A stretch of 64,000 nt of DNA from Serinus canaria (taxonomy: Eukaryota; Chordata; Aves; Passeriformes; Fringillidae). A program made the position numbers and the translations under genes. The notes under the pieces are model-generated. The model was not told the origin of the DNA and did not search any database. It saw only the letters and a list, made by a program, of their open reading frames with translations. Numbering within the stretch: the stretch's first letter is position 1; every line of letters starts with the position of its first letter. The stretch lies in contig NC_066315.1 in assembly GCF_022539315.1 (NCBI RefSeq), positions 23,411,649-23,475,648 on the forward strand. The letters are read 5' to 3'. Below are positions 52,627 to 64,000 of this stretch, piece by piece.

Positions 52627-55600
52627 GAAAGATGAACTGAGGACTGCAAATGGGCAAATCTTGAATATTTTACAGACGGGCACTCATCAACTACAACAGC
52701 CTGAGAGAGGCAGCAGCTGTTACATCTTTCTTTCTTCTGGACTTCCAAACATGCTGGGAGCCAACTGTTAGAGCCAGGGAACAGAGACAGCTTCTCCCTT
52801 GTCTTTCTGTGTTTCTGCTGACCTGTTTAATTGCAATTCAAAAACAAAAAATACTACCATGTTGCCCACCAAATTTCCAAAGCATAAAAGGCTAATGCCT
52901 GTTGTAGTGTTAAAAATGAAAAACTTTGTGGATACTGTATGAAGGTGACAGACATTTATATAGTTTATCATATCATGTGTTTTAAGTAGAATATTGTTTT
53001 CTGGGTTAATTTTGACCCTGTCACTTCTCTCCTTCCATTCTTCCAGAGATCAGTTTCTTGCTATCACATCAAATATAAGCTATTTGCCATCACCTGAAGG
53101 GCCTTCATTGACTATCCCCATTCTATCATCTTTCATTTTATTTTGATAATGTGATGGCTGTATTTACATTAACCTTTGCTAAATTATCAATAACTCTGCA
53201 TTCATTCCATTCATTCTTGGCTTTGTGTTGGAGTTCACTTGTCTTTTCAAAGCCATATCATAGCTCTGTCTCATAATCCTTAAAATTCTCCCTTTCCTTT
53301 GACTGAGATTCATTTCCCTTGGAGTCTGGTCCTTTTATACAAACAAGTTTTTTACTCTTTTTATTTCATTTTCCTTTCTGTATCATGTCTGTGTTGTATT
53401 TAGCCTTTTATTGGACACAGGCTGTCAGCTTTTTCAGAGAAAGCAGATGTCACTGCTGTTTTCAGTGATTTACGTGGTGCAGTCTGCATGTTCCTAAAAT
53501 TTCTGGATGATATGATAATGTACATAATAGTTCAAGCAATGTGCCTACATCTTTTATATTAGTAGTCGCTGATGACAGTACAACATTCTAATATATCCAT
53601 ACTGCATCAAAACTAAATAAAGTTTATTCGGTGTACAAAAGAATTAATGATTTTTACCTTTTCTGCACAAAAATGACTTGAGCTTTTTAGCTCCCCCACA
53701 GAGACCCTCACTTCTCCCATGCATTTCCATACCCCTGCCTAAATCTATTCAGATCTCATCTTCAACATCTCATCAGAACCACCCTGTCCCAGATTTCTCT
53801 CAGGTGCCTGGGGGCACCATCTTATCTCCTTCCACTCTCAGTGTTCTCATTCATCCCTACCCGGGTTTGTTTAATGTTCCAGTTTGGGCAAGAAGCAGCA
53901 TGTTCTGCAGCTGATGCAAGTTATCTGTGTGCTAATTTCCAGAAATAAATGCATGGAAATCGGTGCTGTTATGTTCTAATTTCAAATTATTTGTGCTTTT
54001 CTTAGTGTTACAGCCATTAATGGGATCTTCATTATTGATTTCCATGACGATTCTGATATCTTTTAGGCACTTGTTCTCAATTATTTAGTTTATTGTCTTG
54101 AGAGCTACTGGTGGTAGGTAAGGATTGACAGATAATATAATACCACAATCTTGTTAAACTTAAGTGAAATCATTCTTTCAAGTTATTCCTGAGATCCTGT
54201 CTGTTGAATGTAATATGAACTGCTGGCTGACTGAAAAGAGTGCAGAACTTTTCTTCGTAAAGGGTTCATAGACTAAAGCCTGAAACTACCCAGTATGTAG
54301 AGTAATGCAACTGGATTTGCATCTGAAAACACATTAATTTATGGCACTGAGAGTTGTGAAATAGTAATGTGAAGATGCAGTGACTTTCTTGAAGAATATA
54401 AATATTATATTTGTGTAGTATCTGCATGTTTGTATTTTAAAATATATCAATGACAGAAGGATACAAAATGCTGCAGAATCTGTAGTGTGATTGAATAATC
54501 TAGGTTTTGGTTTGTGGATATAACTAGATATATGAAGGATGTCCCTTTGCATTTGGATGTGTGCCTTGGTTCTTCTTTAGGTAACTCTGGTCTCAGACCA
54601 CGTGTTTAGTATGTGGAGGCAGCTGATACAGCAGAGTCAATGCTACCTCACAACAGTTCAAAATATGGGTTGCCTTACCACAATTTTGTAGGACAAAGGA
54701 TTAAAATGAAGGCCACCTTTCTCCTTGAACAGATCTGACCACGCTGATGAGGCAACTGGTGATAACAGCTCTGGGGAAACAAAAGTGTCACTGTAGCTGT
54801 TCACCAGGCTTCCTCAACTGCTGGTTCCTTGCATTCTCTGCAGCTCAGAGGAATCCTTGGATTCCTCTGTTTTGTCTGTCTACAAGGCTGTAGGGACACC
54901 AGTAACTGTACTGAAAGCCAATATAGAAACAGTAGCTTTGAGATATTCAACAAGTTGAATATAAGGTACTGGGTAGCTCCTGCCCTGTCTGATTTTATGT
55001 ACACAATATAGTCTCATCCTCTAACCTGCTGTGCCTGGCATATTTGGATCCCTGTGTGTGCTTTGTGGGGGTGAAAGGTCTGGCATGGAGCAGTGTGGAT
55101 GGGATGACTCATGCACAAAAGGGACCTCCTAGAAGGTTCACTGTGCTACCAGCTGCAGCCAGTGCTGACTCCCCTGTCTGTGCCCTGACATAAACCAACA
55201 TGTGCTCTCTCCAGCTGCACAATCCAGATAAGCTCCTGCTGCCCTGTGTCATGGGCAGAGATGCTCTGTCTGCCCTGTCTTTTGCAGCATAATCTGCTGG
55301 GTGCCTCCATCAGGTAAAGGTGAGAGGTTGGGGAGCACAGCAGCTGGAAAGTATTTCAAAGTACTGTAAAGTGCAGTTGGTTTGTGCCAGTACAAATGCC
55401 AGATGCTGTACGGACCCATTTGTTGTAGATCTAAGTGTAAGGGGCTAGGTGTTTAAAAGAGTCTGCTTAGCAGACTGTAAAGATGGGGCCATGGTAATTC
55501 CTCTGTTCATGGGCATTCGTCTTACTGGCACAGAAGGGCGCTGTGTACACCCACCAATACAAGCTCAGGTGCTTCAAGCATATTTTAATATGAATTTCTT

Positions 55601-56044
55601 TAATTAAATGTTAAACTAATGTCTGCTTTATTGCATATTTTTGAAGAATTTTTCTTCCTTGTGTAAGAGTTTTGCTTTAGATCTATTCTGTTTTTGAAGT
55701 AACATCTAATTTATAATTAATTTCTCATTCATGGAAGTTCAGTGTTCATGCCAATATTCTAATACAGGTCGATATTAGCCATTTCTTTTTCATAGGTGTA
55801 AAGAGTGTAGGTAGTGAAGATATTTGCAGAGGGAGGGAGATCCACAATTTATCAGGGAAATTATCTGTGAAGAATTGGGAATTTGTATGCATTTACCTAG
55901 AAAGATTTCATGAGAAGTACATAGGCTCTATGTACTTCTTCTTCATCTGCCTATTTACAGTGCTCTGCATTTTTTCTTTTCATCTAGGAAAAAGTATTTA
56001 ACAGAATAACTGGAATGTTTTTTGTCTTTTTTAGGTTGTGAAGC

Positions 56045-56074
56045 ATGTTACAGAACCATACAACAAGTGGATGA
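56045..56074 (+). other. ANKIB1 uORF 1 (9 codons and stop)
   Basis: An ATG with A at -3 opens nine codons ending in TGA at 56072-56074. It overlaps the ATG of uORF 2 in an ATGA arrangement. Its frame differs from that of the ANKIB1 coding sequence. Confidence 0.5.
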
Positions 56075-56103
56075 AGGGGAAAGGAAGTGCCATTGATAGC
56101 TAG
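56071..56103 (+). other. ANKIB1 uORF 2 (10 codons and stop)
   Basis: The ATG at 56071 overlaps the stop of uORF 1. The frame is the same as ANKIB1 (56071 and 56113 differ by 42 nt) and ends in TAG at 56101-56103, 9 nt before the main ATG. The start context is weak (T at -3). Confidence 0.5.
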
Positions 56104-56112
56104 GATAGCAAC

Positions 56113-56300
56113 ATGGGAAATACAACCACCAAATTCCGCAAAGCTCTTATAAATGGAGATGAAAACTTGGCCTGCCAAATCTATGAGAGCAACCCTCAAC
56201 TAAAAGAAACTCTTGACCCAAATACTTCTTATGGAGAAACGTACCAGCACAATACTCCTCTCCATTATGCTGCTAGGCATGGAATGAATCGTATCCTGGG
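56113..56300 (+). CDS. ANKIB1: ANKIB1 first coding exon (residues 1-62, partial gene)
   Basis: ANKIB1 is an ankyrin-repeat, IBR/RING-between-RING protein predicted to act as an E3 ubiquitin ligase (family knowledge). The exon runs from 56035, after the acceptor gtcttttttag, to 56300, before the donor GTAAGC. The ATG at 56113 lies in a strong context (A at -3, G at +4). It encodes [20 protein letters not shown] onward to [17 protein letters not shown], near-identical to the human N-terminus. [11 protein letters not shown] is the first ankyrin repeat. The exon ends in phase 2 within a Gly codon. Later exons, including the RING and IBR parts, lie beyond the window. The exon is about 32 kb from the CpG island. 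Confidence 0.96.
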
Positions 56301-59220
56301 GTAAGCAGCGTTTGGAATTTGGCTTGGCTGTGAAAAACTGACCTAGCAAATGCAAGAGTGTCAGCCAGGTTATAAACACCTGATGTGTGTGTGCACATAT
56401 ATGTGCATGTGTGTGTTGCACAGACAGAATTTGTAACAAGTTTGAGTAGTAATATAAAACATGCAAATTAGTCTATAATCACAGGCTGATAAACAGTCCT
56501 TAATTTTATTTCAGTATCTGTTCCTTTCTTGTAAAATTAGTCTTGGGCAGTTTTAGCTTGCTTCCTGAAGACTCCTGTACTATGATGCTTTGAAAATAGT
56601 GACTAGTTCACCATTCTTGATGTGTTTTCCTGTCTTTAAATAATCTGTTTTCAAAGCTTTGTGGATATTACTCTGATCGTAACCTCTTCTAGATGGAACA
56701 ATATATATTTATTCTTGTGTTATTCAGGCAACTTTTATTTTTTGGATAATAACAGTGAACATTAATATCTTGATAATAAGTAAGTTTATTGTTGCTGCAG
56801 TCAACATGGACAGCAATCCCTAGTATTAGCTATTTCCATTCTTTTGTATTTTTGTCAGTGCTCTAAGATCAATTAAAGATTAACATCTTAGCCATGTCGA
56901 GACATTGCAGACACAAGCCGTTCTCACCTAGTGTTTTGTGAAGGTAATACCAAGCAGACACTGCTAAACCTCTTCTTTAGTAAGAACTATTAGAGAGAAT
57001 TTCATAAATATCCTCTTCTTCATATTAGGAAACAGAACAGAAAGAAATACTAAACTGTGTTAATGGTAAAATTCTTTTCATTTTTATGTTTATGTCTAAA
57101 TGGGCCTGTAGTATTCATAAGGTTTGTTTGTACCTCGTGTGCTGTAACTTTACTAGCTTTCTGGCCTCTCACCATAAATTTTTCCTCAGTGTTTTAGATT
57201 CATCTAACCAGATTTTTCTTTTATAATTTCTAATTTACCTCAATTTTGGCTAAATATTTTTCTCTTCTTACCTATGTATTCTGTATTTCTATTTTTAATT
57301 TGTTTTCATTTCATCACTGAAACTTTTTTGTTTATTTTTCCCCCATTCCTTATTCTTGAATTATAGAAAAGAGTTAACTAAAATGAATTTTAAATAGTGT
57401 CCAGTTTTTACTTACACTTTCCATATGATTTTTTTCCTGAGATTTTCATATTTCTCTTTAGAAAATAGGTCTTAAGAAATTATAGCCTTATTTAGACAAC
57501 AAGGACATGTGAAATGGCGCATATGAAAATAAATAGTCATAATTACTGACTTCTGAGCAGTGCATTAGTTAATTCATATTGCATCATTATGATGGAATCT
57601 CAAATGACTGCTTTGTATTTTTTTTAAGTCATTTAGAAATGCCATTTTGCTACTAGCTACATAGGACCTTCAACATCTAAGTCTCACAGGAGAAGTTGGT
57701 TTTTTTTTCACACATTGCAAACTAATGATCAAAAGAATCATTCTTTTGGCTTATTTGAATCAAGGGTTTGTAATACCTTTTTTGTCCCTGAACATAGGGT
57801 AGGTGCATTTATTTGCTGGAGTCTGGTTCTGAAAACCCAGAACTGTAGCTCTTGTGGGGAATAATTTACTGAAGTTTTTTTACTGTTAACTTTTCTGATG
57901 TCTTTCTAAGGGCTTCTCTTCAAGATGTGGTGCACATAAATGTGGCCTTTTTATCTAAATAAAGTAGTAAAAGTGAATAAATATAAGCCTTACTATGTGT
58001 CTGTTTGCTAAGTTGAGAGCAGAAAGGGCACAAGTGCTTTGGAGTTATGCTGCTTCTTTTTTGATGCAGAAAGTCGCGGATATGGCAGGGGTTACATGAG
58101 CTGATTATTGGAAGGAATGCTTTGATTTACTGATAAAGTTCAGCATGTAAATATAAATTAATTTTAATCTCTTTGTATTTTGAGAGAAATTTACAATTAT
58201 GAGATATCCACAGTATATTTATCTCTTCATAAAACATTTTAAATATTGGGGAATCTCTAGCACCACTAACTACAAGCTGTAGCATTTACTTGCATGCACA
58301 CTGTTTTATTCAGTTTTTCATTATAGGCAATAGTATTATTGTAGGTGGATATGAACTGACGTGTGTTTACAGTTTACTGTGTGAGATTTTCTCAAAATAG
58401 AGTAGTGTGATGCAGTTGTTGGTATACCTTTTGCATTCCAGACTGCACTGACAGAGATATTTTGGGATGTTTAGAAATATCCCATCTGGCAGTGCTGAGG
58501 GTGGTGTGACTGGCCAAAGGCATGGTAAAAGCACAGGCACCAAGTTTGCACTGAAAGGGACTTGGGGTCATCCTGCTGCAGTGATCTCAGAAGGAAAGAA
58601 CCAAGAAACTGGAGAAGAGGTGAAAGGGTCACAAAGCAAAACTGCCAACCTGCACAAACTTGATTTAATCCAGCATGAAGTCTGCTGGCAGAAACTTAAG
58701 CCAGCAAAAATTTCTCAATGATTTTGAGCTGCACAGTTATTATGCAGCAAGTATCTGAGTCATCTGGCTGCTGCACTTTTCATCCAATATTTACAGCCCA
58801 GAAACAGAATGAAGATGTAAAAATTTGAAAATTTGTTGTTAATTTCTTTTCACAAGATCCAGCAAGATTTTGTTAAAATGCTAGGATTGTTTCTTGATCA
58901 TTTTAATGAGTGTCATAGGAAACTTAAGTATACTAGGAATGTTGAAATAAAAACCAAAACATAGTCAACATTCCATTAATGTATAACTTGGTCTGCAGCC
59001 CTGAATAATGTTTACCTGACGTACCAGTTTATTTTAACATAGCATTTAATGTTTAAAAACCAAAAATTGCTGACCACAACTAATTAGTTCAAACAAGAAT
59101 TTTCAAAGACTTGATCTCAGACCAGTAAGCTCATCAGCAGAGAGGAGCCCCAAGGCTGACAGAGGATATCTCTCAGCCCCCAGCTGTGGCACCTGTCAGG
59201 AGGAGTTGACAGAAGGGCAT
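56301..59220 (+). other. ANKIB1: ANKIB1 intron 2, proximal part
   Basis: No exon that continues the ANKIB1 reading frame is visible. A G/T microsatellite-like tract lies at about 56382-56416. Nothing else recognised. Confidence 0.55.
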
Positions 59221-59836
59221 TGTACTGGGTTTATGGGGCAAGGTTTTGGGGGCTGCAGGGATGGCACCTGTGAGAAGAGATCAGTGTGCCCCACACCAGG
59301 CACAGCTGGTGTCTGCCAGCTCCAAACCTGCCCTACCACTGGCCAAAGCTGAAACTGTGGTGATGCTGGTGCTACCTCTGTGATTGCATACTTAGGAAAG
59401 GGTGAAAAATGCTGCACAGCATTTGTGAGAGAGGAGTGAAAAAATATATGAGGGAAACAGCCCTGCAGAGACCCCAGGCCAGAGGAGGAGGGGCAGGAGG
59501 TGTTCCAGGCGCTGGAGCAGAGATCCCCTGCAGCCCGTGGTGCAGGCTGTGCTGGGGCAGGATGTCCTCCCACAGCCCCTGGACATCCACAGAGAGCAGA
59601 GAGGACCCCACAGCAGAACAGGTGGATGTGCCCTGAAGGAGCCTGCAGCCCATGGAGAGCCCGTGCCAGATCAGGCTCCTGGCAGGAGCTGCACAGCCTG
59701 TGGAGAGCAGCCCATGGAGAAGCAGGATTTCTGGCAGGACTGTGACCCTGTGAGGGACCCACACTGCAGCTGTGTGTTTCTGAAGGACTGTACCCTGTGG
59801 AGGAACCCACACTGGAGCAGTTCATGAAGCACTCCA
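59221..59836 (+). mobile_element. ERV LTR fragment (5' part, about 620 bp)
   Basis: The sequence opens with TGTACTGGGTTTATGGGGCA and runs through GC-rich imperfect repeats of the form GGACCCACACTGGAGCAG to ttcatgaagcactcc. This resembles an LTR type common in neoavian and passerine genomes, from memory and not a database search. The 3' half with the poly(A) region is missing. A TATA-like position is degenerate (gcatacttagg near 59384). Open frames on both strands come from the GC-rich repeat units. Family and class are not certain. Confidence 0.7.
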
Positions 59837-62800
59837 CATAGGGATTTTGAGAGCTTCATACAACATCCACACTGGTCTCATCCCACTGCAAACATTCATG
59901 TTTCCCTATGAATTAAGGTCTTGACAGAAGATTCATATTTAGGGAGATAGTTTAAATTTCACTCCCCGAATGTGTATAAAAATATTACAGACAAAGCATG
60001 TCTGGAAAGCATATATGGAAACATGTTTTCTTTAGAAAAGGCAGTCTTCAGATGATCAAACACATCCAATGCCCTCAGGCTTTTTGTTTTTCTTTTTTGC
60101 CTAGGGTACGTTTTAGACCATCTGACTGCTTAGTTTGAAAGAATTGCTATCAATGTGGAAAGTTACTCACTGGAGTGTGGCTGTTGGTGAAGTACTCCTG
60201 AGCTATGACAAGAAAACAGACTTTCCAGAGGCTGCTTGAGATGGGGTGACTGGAAATCACGAGAACTTGCTTGACGTTGAAAGGAAAAAAAAAAACCCTT
60301 AGATAAACTGTCATTCTGCAATATATGTGGTGTGACTTTCACTTTTGCAGCTTTGCTGGGAAGCTTTTTGGATCGGTGACAGATTTTCCTCATTGTGTGT
60401 TTCATACTGCTATATCTGAGCACTTTGTGAGTATTCAAGCCAAAAGTGGATTGTTGTAGCAGTTGCTGCTGGTCCTGGCCTGAAGAGAGGGAAGGAGGAG
60501 AGACAGAAACATGGAGCTCTGGGGAGACGGGACAGGTTTACAAAGCTGATTTTTTCCTAGACAAGAAAAACAAGACTTTCTTGTTACAGAGATTTTGGAA
60601 ATTGAGGTGATTACTGAAACTAAAGAAAAAAAATATCAAACCCAAACCCACTTCTTTTAACATTCTTGATGTCTGTCATTCAGTAATAGTGGTCAAGCAA
60701 CCCTGGCAATGAAGGCATAGCTAAGCCAGTCAGAGGGAAATGTTGGTAAATATGCCTGGGATTTGTTCATAAGCAATATCTCTGGTTTCATTGCTATAAT
60801 TTGGGAAGTAAATTTCAGTTCAGAAGAATGACAGAACATCAAAATAGTGGTGGTTTCCTCTAGGCTATGCATCTCTTGGAATTTCAACTACAGTCTCCTT
60901 TTGTTCTGCCTTTTAAAGAGGTTTCAATAAGAACTTGTCCAAGCAATTGTAATGCAATCAAAAAAAGTATGTTGATATTTCCAGCATGTTATGGAGGGCG
61001 AATTTGCCAGAAAACTTGTTGACCCCAAAGGGAATGTTGCATTCGTCACAGCACATTCAGGAATGTGTCTTCCCATGCCAGGTTTTGTTGGTTTTTCATC
61101 CATTTGCAGTCATATTGAAAATTAGTTTTGGATGATTTTGAGGGACGTGTGTGTAGACTGTTTTTCAGAACAAGATTTCTCTGAAGTTTAGAGGGTATTA
61201 GAGGATTTTTATACTGCAAAAATAGATGTTAAGGAAAAGTATTGATGAAAACCCTGTTCTTTGCAGGTCATCTGGCTTTAGATAAGTGCTGTAGTTGTTT
61301 GTTTTCTGATAGGGTTGAAGCTGCTCTGAATTTTTGATTTTTTTTTTTCTGGAGATGGAAAGCAAAAAGAGGCTACTTCACTGTTTTGACAGAAGTTCTG
61401 TAAATATTTAAACTTTGAGATGCAAATAGACCTAAATGATTCATGTTGAAATCTTCAGACAGGTGCTAAAATTCATAATTTTTCTTTATTAAATTTCTGA
61501 GCATCTATTCAATGCTTTGACAGTAAGTCTAGTGTTCCTTTTTAAATTGCTTTCCTAACAGTACTTCTGATATAAATGTAAGCAAAAGAAAAATAGTAAA
61601 TTTCATAGCAGCTCTTTGTCTAATAAGAGCAAATGGGAAAAAATGTGAGGTTATTAACCAAAAGTACAGGATCCCAGTGTAAGGAAATGTGTATTAAATT
61701 TATGGATGTTTTCAAGTAGGTGGTTCAGAACACAGCTGGAAGAGTCTTTTTTTTCTTCCCTTTTTTTTGTTCGTCATGGTAATTCTTTGAATTACTACAT
61801 TTGCTTGGTGTTTTCCAATTTTAAAGCTCATTTGGAAGAAAAATCATGAAGGCATAATAGTTGCCTAAGCTACTATCCTAAAAGTAAGGGGTTTTTTTAA
61901 GTTTTGGCTTCTGATTTTGTTACAAAAGAAAACCAACTATATTCCCTTTCTTCCACATTATAAAAGAAAGCCACCTATATTCCCTTTCTTCCACATAACA
62001 AAATAATTTTGTTCTGGTTTAATAACTTAAAGTGTATGATACACTACTTCATCTGAATAATTTATTAGATTGTCATTGTCTAGATCATTCACTTTGAGCA
62101 ACAGAAAGCAAGCTTGTTTTTAATTATCAACAATTACACAGATAACTATTTCAAACATACTTGTGTTTAAATTAATTTTATTCAGAAAAGAAAGTATGTC
62201 TCTACTGGAATTATTCCTACTAGATCTCCTTTATAGTCACTATAGAAATAGGTAATAAATCTAGTCAGAATACTTAGTGAAGGCAACAGCACAATTCATA
62301 TATTGTGAAGGTGACCATAAAGTGTTTTAAATTAAGGGTGTGCCAGCAGTGCCTGTTTCTTCCCATTGATTCAAAGGGAATTTAAGAGAACTGGATCAGC
62401 TGTAGTTGTCTGCACTGTAGGTCACCAGAGCTGAGAAGATTAATCTCATCCTACATTATACTAAATATGTAAAATTTAATAGTAAGCACCTGCAAAGTGG
62501 TAAATTGAAAACTTTGATGATTTTACAATATGAGACATGAATGCTTCTTGCAGGAGATACTGCTTGTGGTAAAGTGTTAAATGTTTTCTTTTGTTAGTGT
62601 GTGGTGAATGATCTGTGCAGTGTTTGGATCTGTCCAAGTGGGAGCATAGGTGTTTATCAAATTGCTTTGTTGTCATTGCATTCAGCTGCTGAATTGTTTC
62701 TGTAAGGTCCATTTTAGATCAGTTATTTTGTGTCATTGTGAGTCTTGGTCACCTTTCAAATTCATTGGAATATGAAATACTGAAGGGAGCTCTTGATTAG

Positions 62801-64000
62801 ATGAAGGAGAATAATAAATGAAGAATATGATCTCACAGGGCTTTTTGGGCATGATTATAAAGAAGTAGGAGGTCCAAGTGAATTGAAGTGCCCTGATTTC
62901 AGTAGCAGAGCATCTGACTGGGTGGTAGAAAATAGTAATTTATAAGGTCATTTTCATCATAGTCATTCTAAAAAGAAGTCAAGATGATGGACAAAGTATA
63001 AATAGGAGGCCTTTAAAAGTGATCAAGTTTTTACTGTGACTAAATCCTGGAGAAAACTGCCAAAGACAGAAAAAAACAGAGGAAACAGAGGAGCAGATGC
63101 AGATGTGAAGTAGCAGCAGTAGCATTTGCTTTGTTCCTCAAAGGCTGCCACCCAGTTGGGCACTGTCTTCTAAAGTACAGTGAGGCAGGCTGAAAAACTC
63201 AGACCTTTATCTGGCTGGCTTCATTGTTTTCCTTTCCCTAAAGCTCAAAATCTCAGTTCAAAGCAGTTCTCACTGAGCAGACATGTGTGGCCTCCCAAGG
63301 TATCTTCCCTGGTATTCCTCATGACTTCCTCATAAAATGCAAAACAGAAAGTAGACTTTATCCTAATCACAGTCTGACCTACAAGCAAAGATCAAAGCAA
63401 GTCAGCTGCTGTGTTTTTAGGTCTTAAAGCTGACTTTTTTCTGTCTGACTTCGATTATTTTAACCTTAGTAGGTTAAAGAGACGTGATGCTTATGAGTTT
63501 GTTGCTCACAGCACAGCCTTTGCTCTCCAGTTACAGCTGCCACTCTTGAGTGTGTTATTGCTTCTTCTTGCTGCTAGGTTTTTTTGCAGCCAGAGGAAAC
63601 TGTTCTAATTTTACTTTCCTTGGTGGAAATCACACATTGCAGAGTAAGACTGCTTTGTTAGTGATTGGTGAAATGAGATCTATTAATGCAGTACACTCTT
63701 AAAGGTTTCTTATTCTATGTTGTCTGTTTTCCTTAGTAGAGCCGTCGTGAACATTATACCACAGGCAAAGTAAAATTTTCTTTGGTTTATAGAGGAGTAC
63801 AGCTTTGGCCCTTGCCAACCAGAATGACCACATCTTTATTTCAACTAATTTTGTTGCCAGGTAGAGTTTGTGACTCTGTCGAGTTGATTGGTAAATACTG
63901 AATCATTGTGTCAAATGGCTTCACTTTACCCTGGGGTTAGAGGCACATGTGTCTTCCTTACCAGAGAGATCTGTTGGCTCAAACTTTTCAGAAAAAACTC
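59837..64000 (+). other. ANKIB1: ANKIB1 intron 2, to window end
   Basis: AT-rich intron with a 38-bp tandem duplication at 61924-61999. The next ANKIB1 coding exon was not found. Nothing else recognised. Confidence 0.55.
61924..61999. repeat. 38-bp tandem duplication
   Basis: A unit containing TATATTCCCTTTCTTCCACA is repeated with few mismatches, starting at 61924 and 61962. Confidence 0.9.

Larger units (their letters stand above)
48821..56034 (+). other. ANKIB1: ANKIB1 intron 1, distal part
   Basis: Gene-free except for simple repeats: T14 at 49816-49829, T21 at 50277-50297 and a 22-bp tandem pair at 52583-52626. Nothing else recognised. Confidence 0.55.
56035..56112 (+). other. ANKIB1: ANKIB1 5' UTR segment in exon 2, with two uORFs
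   Basis: These 78 nt lie between the splice acceptor and the start codon. They contain two short upstream ORFs, and the in-frame TAG at 56101 of the second precedes the main start by 9 nt. The transcribed status follows from the acceptor and from human ANKIB1 structure. Confidence 0.8.

Noticed and set aside
59196..59837. Minus-strand 213-codon frame and others
   Set aside because: They lie within the LTR-like repeat and reflect its GC-rich repeat units. No similarity to a known protein.

Overview
The window is vertebrate nuclear DNA, almost certainly from a bird and probably from a neoavian such as a passerine. All recognisable LINE copies are CR1, the dominant avian LINE. One LTR resembles a family common in neoavian and passerine genomes. 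Introns are compact, and the KRIT1-ANKIB1 head-to-head gene pair is the arrangement known from human 7q21.2. No prokaryotic, CRISPR or operon-like content is present.

Layout. 1-130 is the edge of a CpG-rich element belonging to an unidentified neighbour. 131-2119 holds nothing I recognise. From about 2120 to 21384 the minus strand carries KRIT1 (CCM1): a 3' UTR with a poly(A) signal at 2141-2146 and all sixteen coding exons. I could place every splice site. The exons sum to 2211 nt, 736 codons plus stop, the same length as the human protein. 21385-23040 is the KRIT1 5' non-coding region (upstream exons not placed). 23040-24560 is a CpG island that I infer is the shared bidirectional promoter of KRIT1 (minus) and ANKIB1 (plus). 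24051-56034 is the very large first intron of ANKIB1. 56035-56300 is its second exon with the start codon, two overlapping upstream ORFs and the first 62 codons. 56301-64000 is intron 2, and no further ANKIB1 exon was found before the window ends.

Repeats. ANKIB1 introns hold five CR1 fragments, all in the sense orientation. One is a long copy keeping remnants of both ORFs (28700-31625), and another is split by a 399-bp solo LTR with a 6-bp target duplication (27351-27761). A 5' fragment of a second LTR type lies at 59221-59836. Short direct repeats of about 19-38 bp, simple repeats and two AT-rich perfect inverted repeats (11182-11223 and 19501-19537) are scattered through the introns.

KRIT1 is the cell-junction scaffold of the CCM complex and ANKIB1 is an RBR-type ubiquitin ligase. 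They share a promoter region here, but nothing in the sequence shows a joint biochemical role. I found no clearly novel biological system. The points most worth checking are the ANKIB1 upstream ORFs, the nested LTR-in-CR1 insertion, the all-sense CR1 bias and the 42-bp palindrome in KRIT1.
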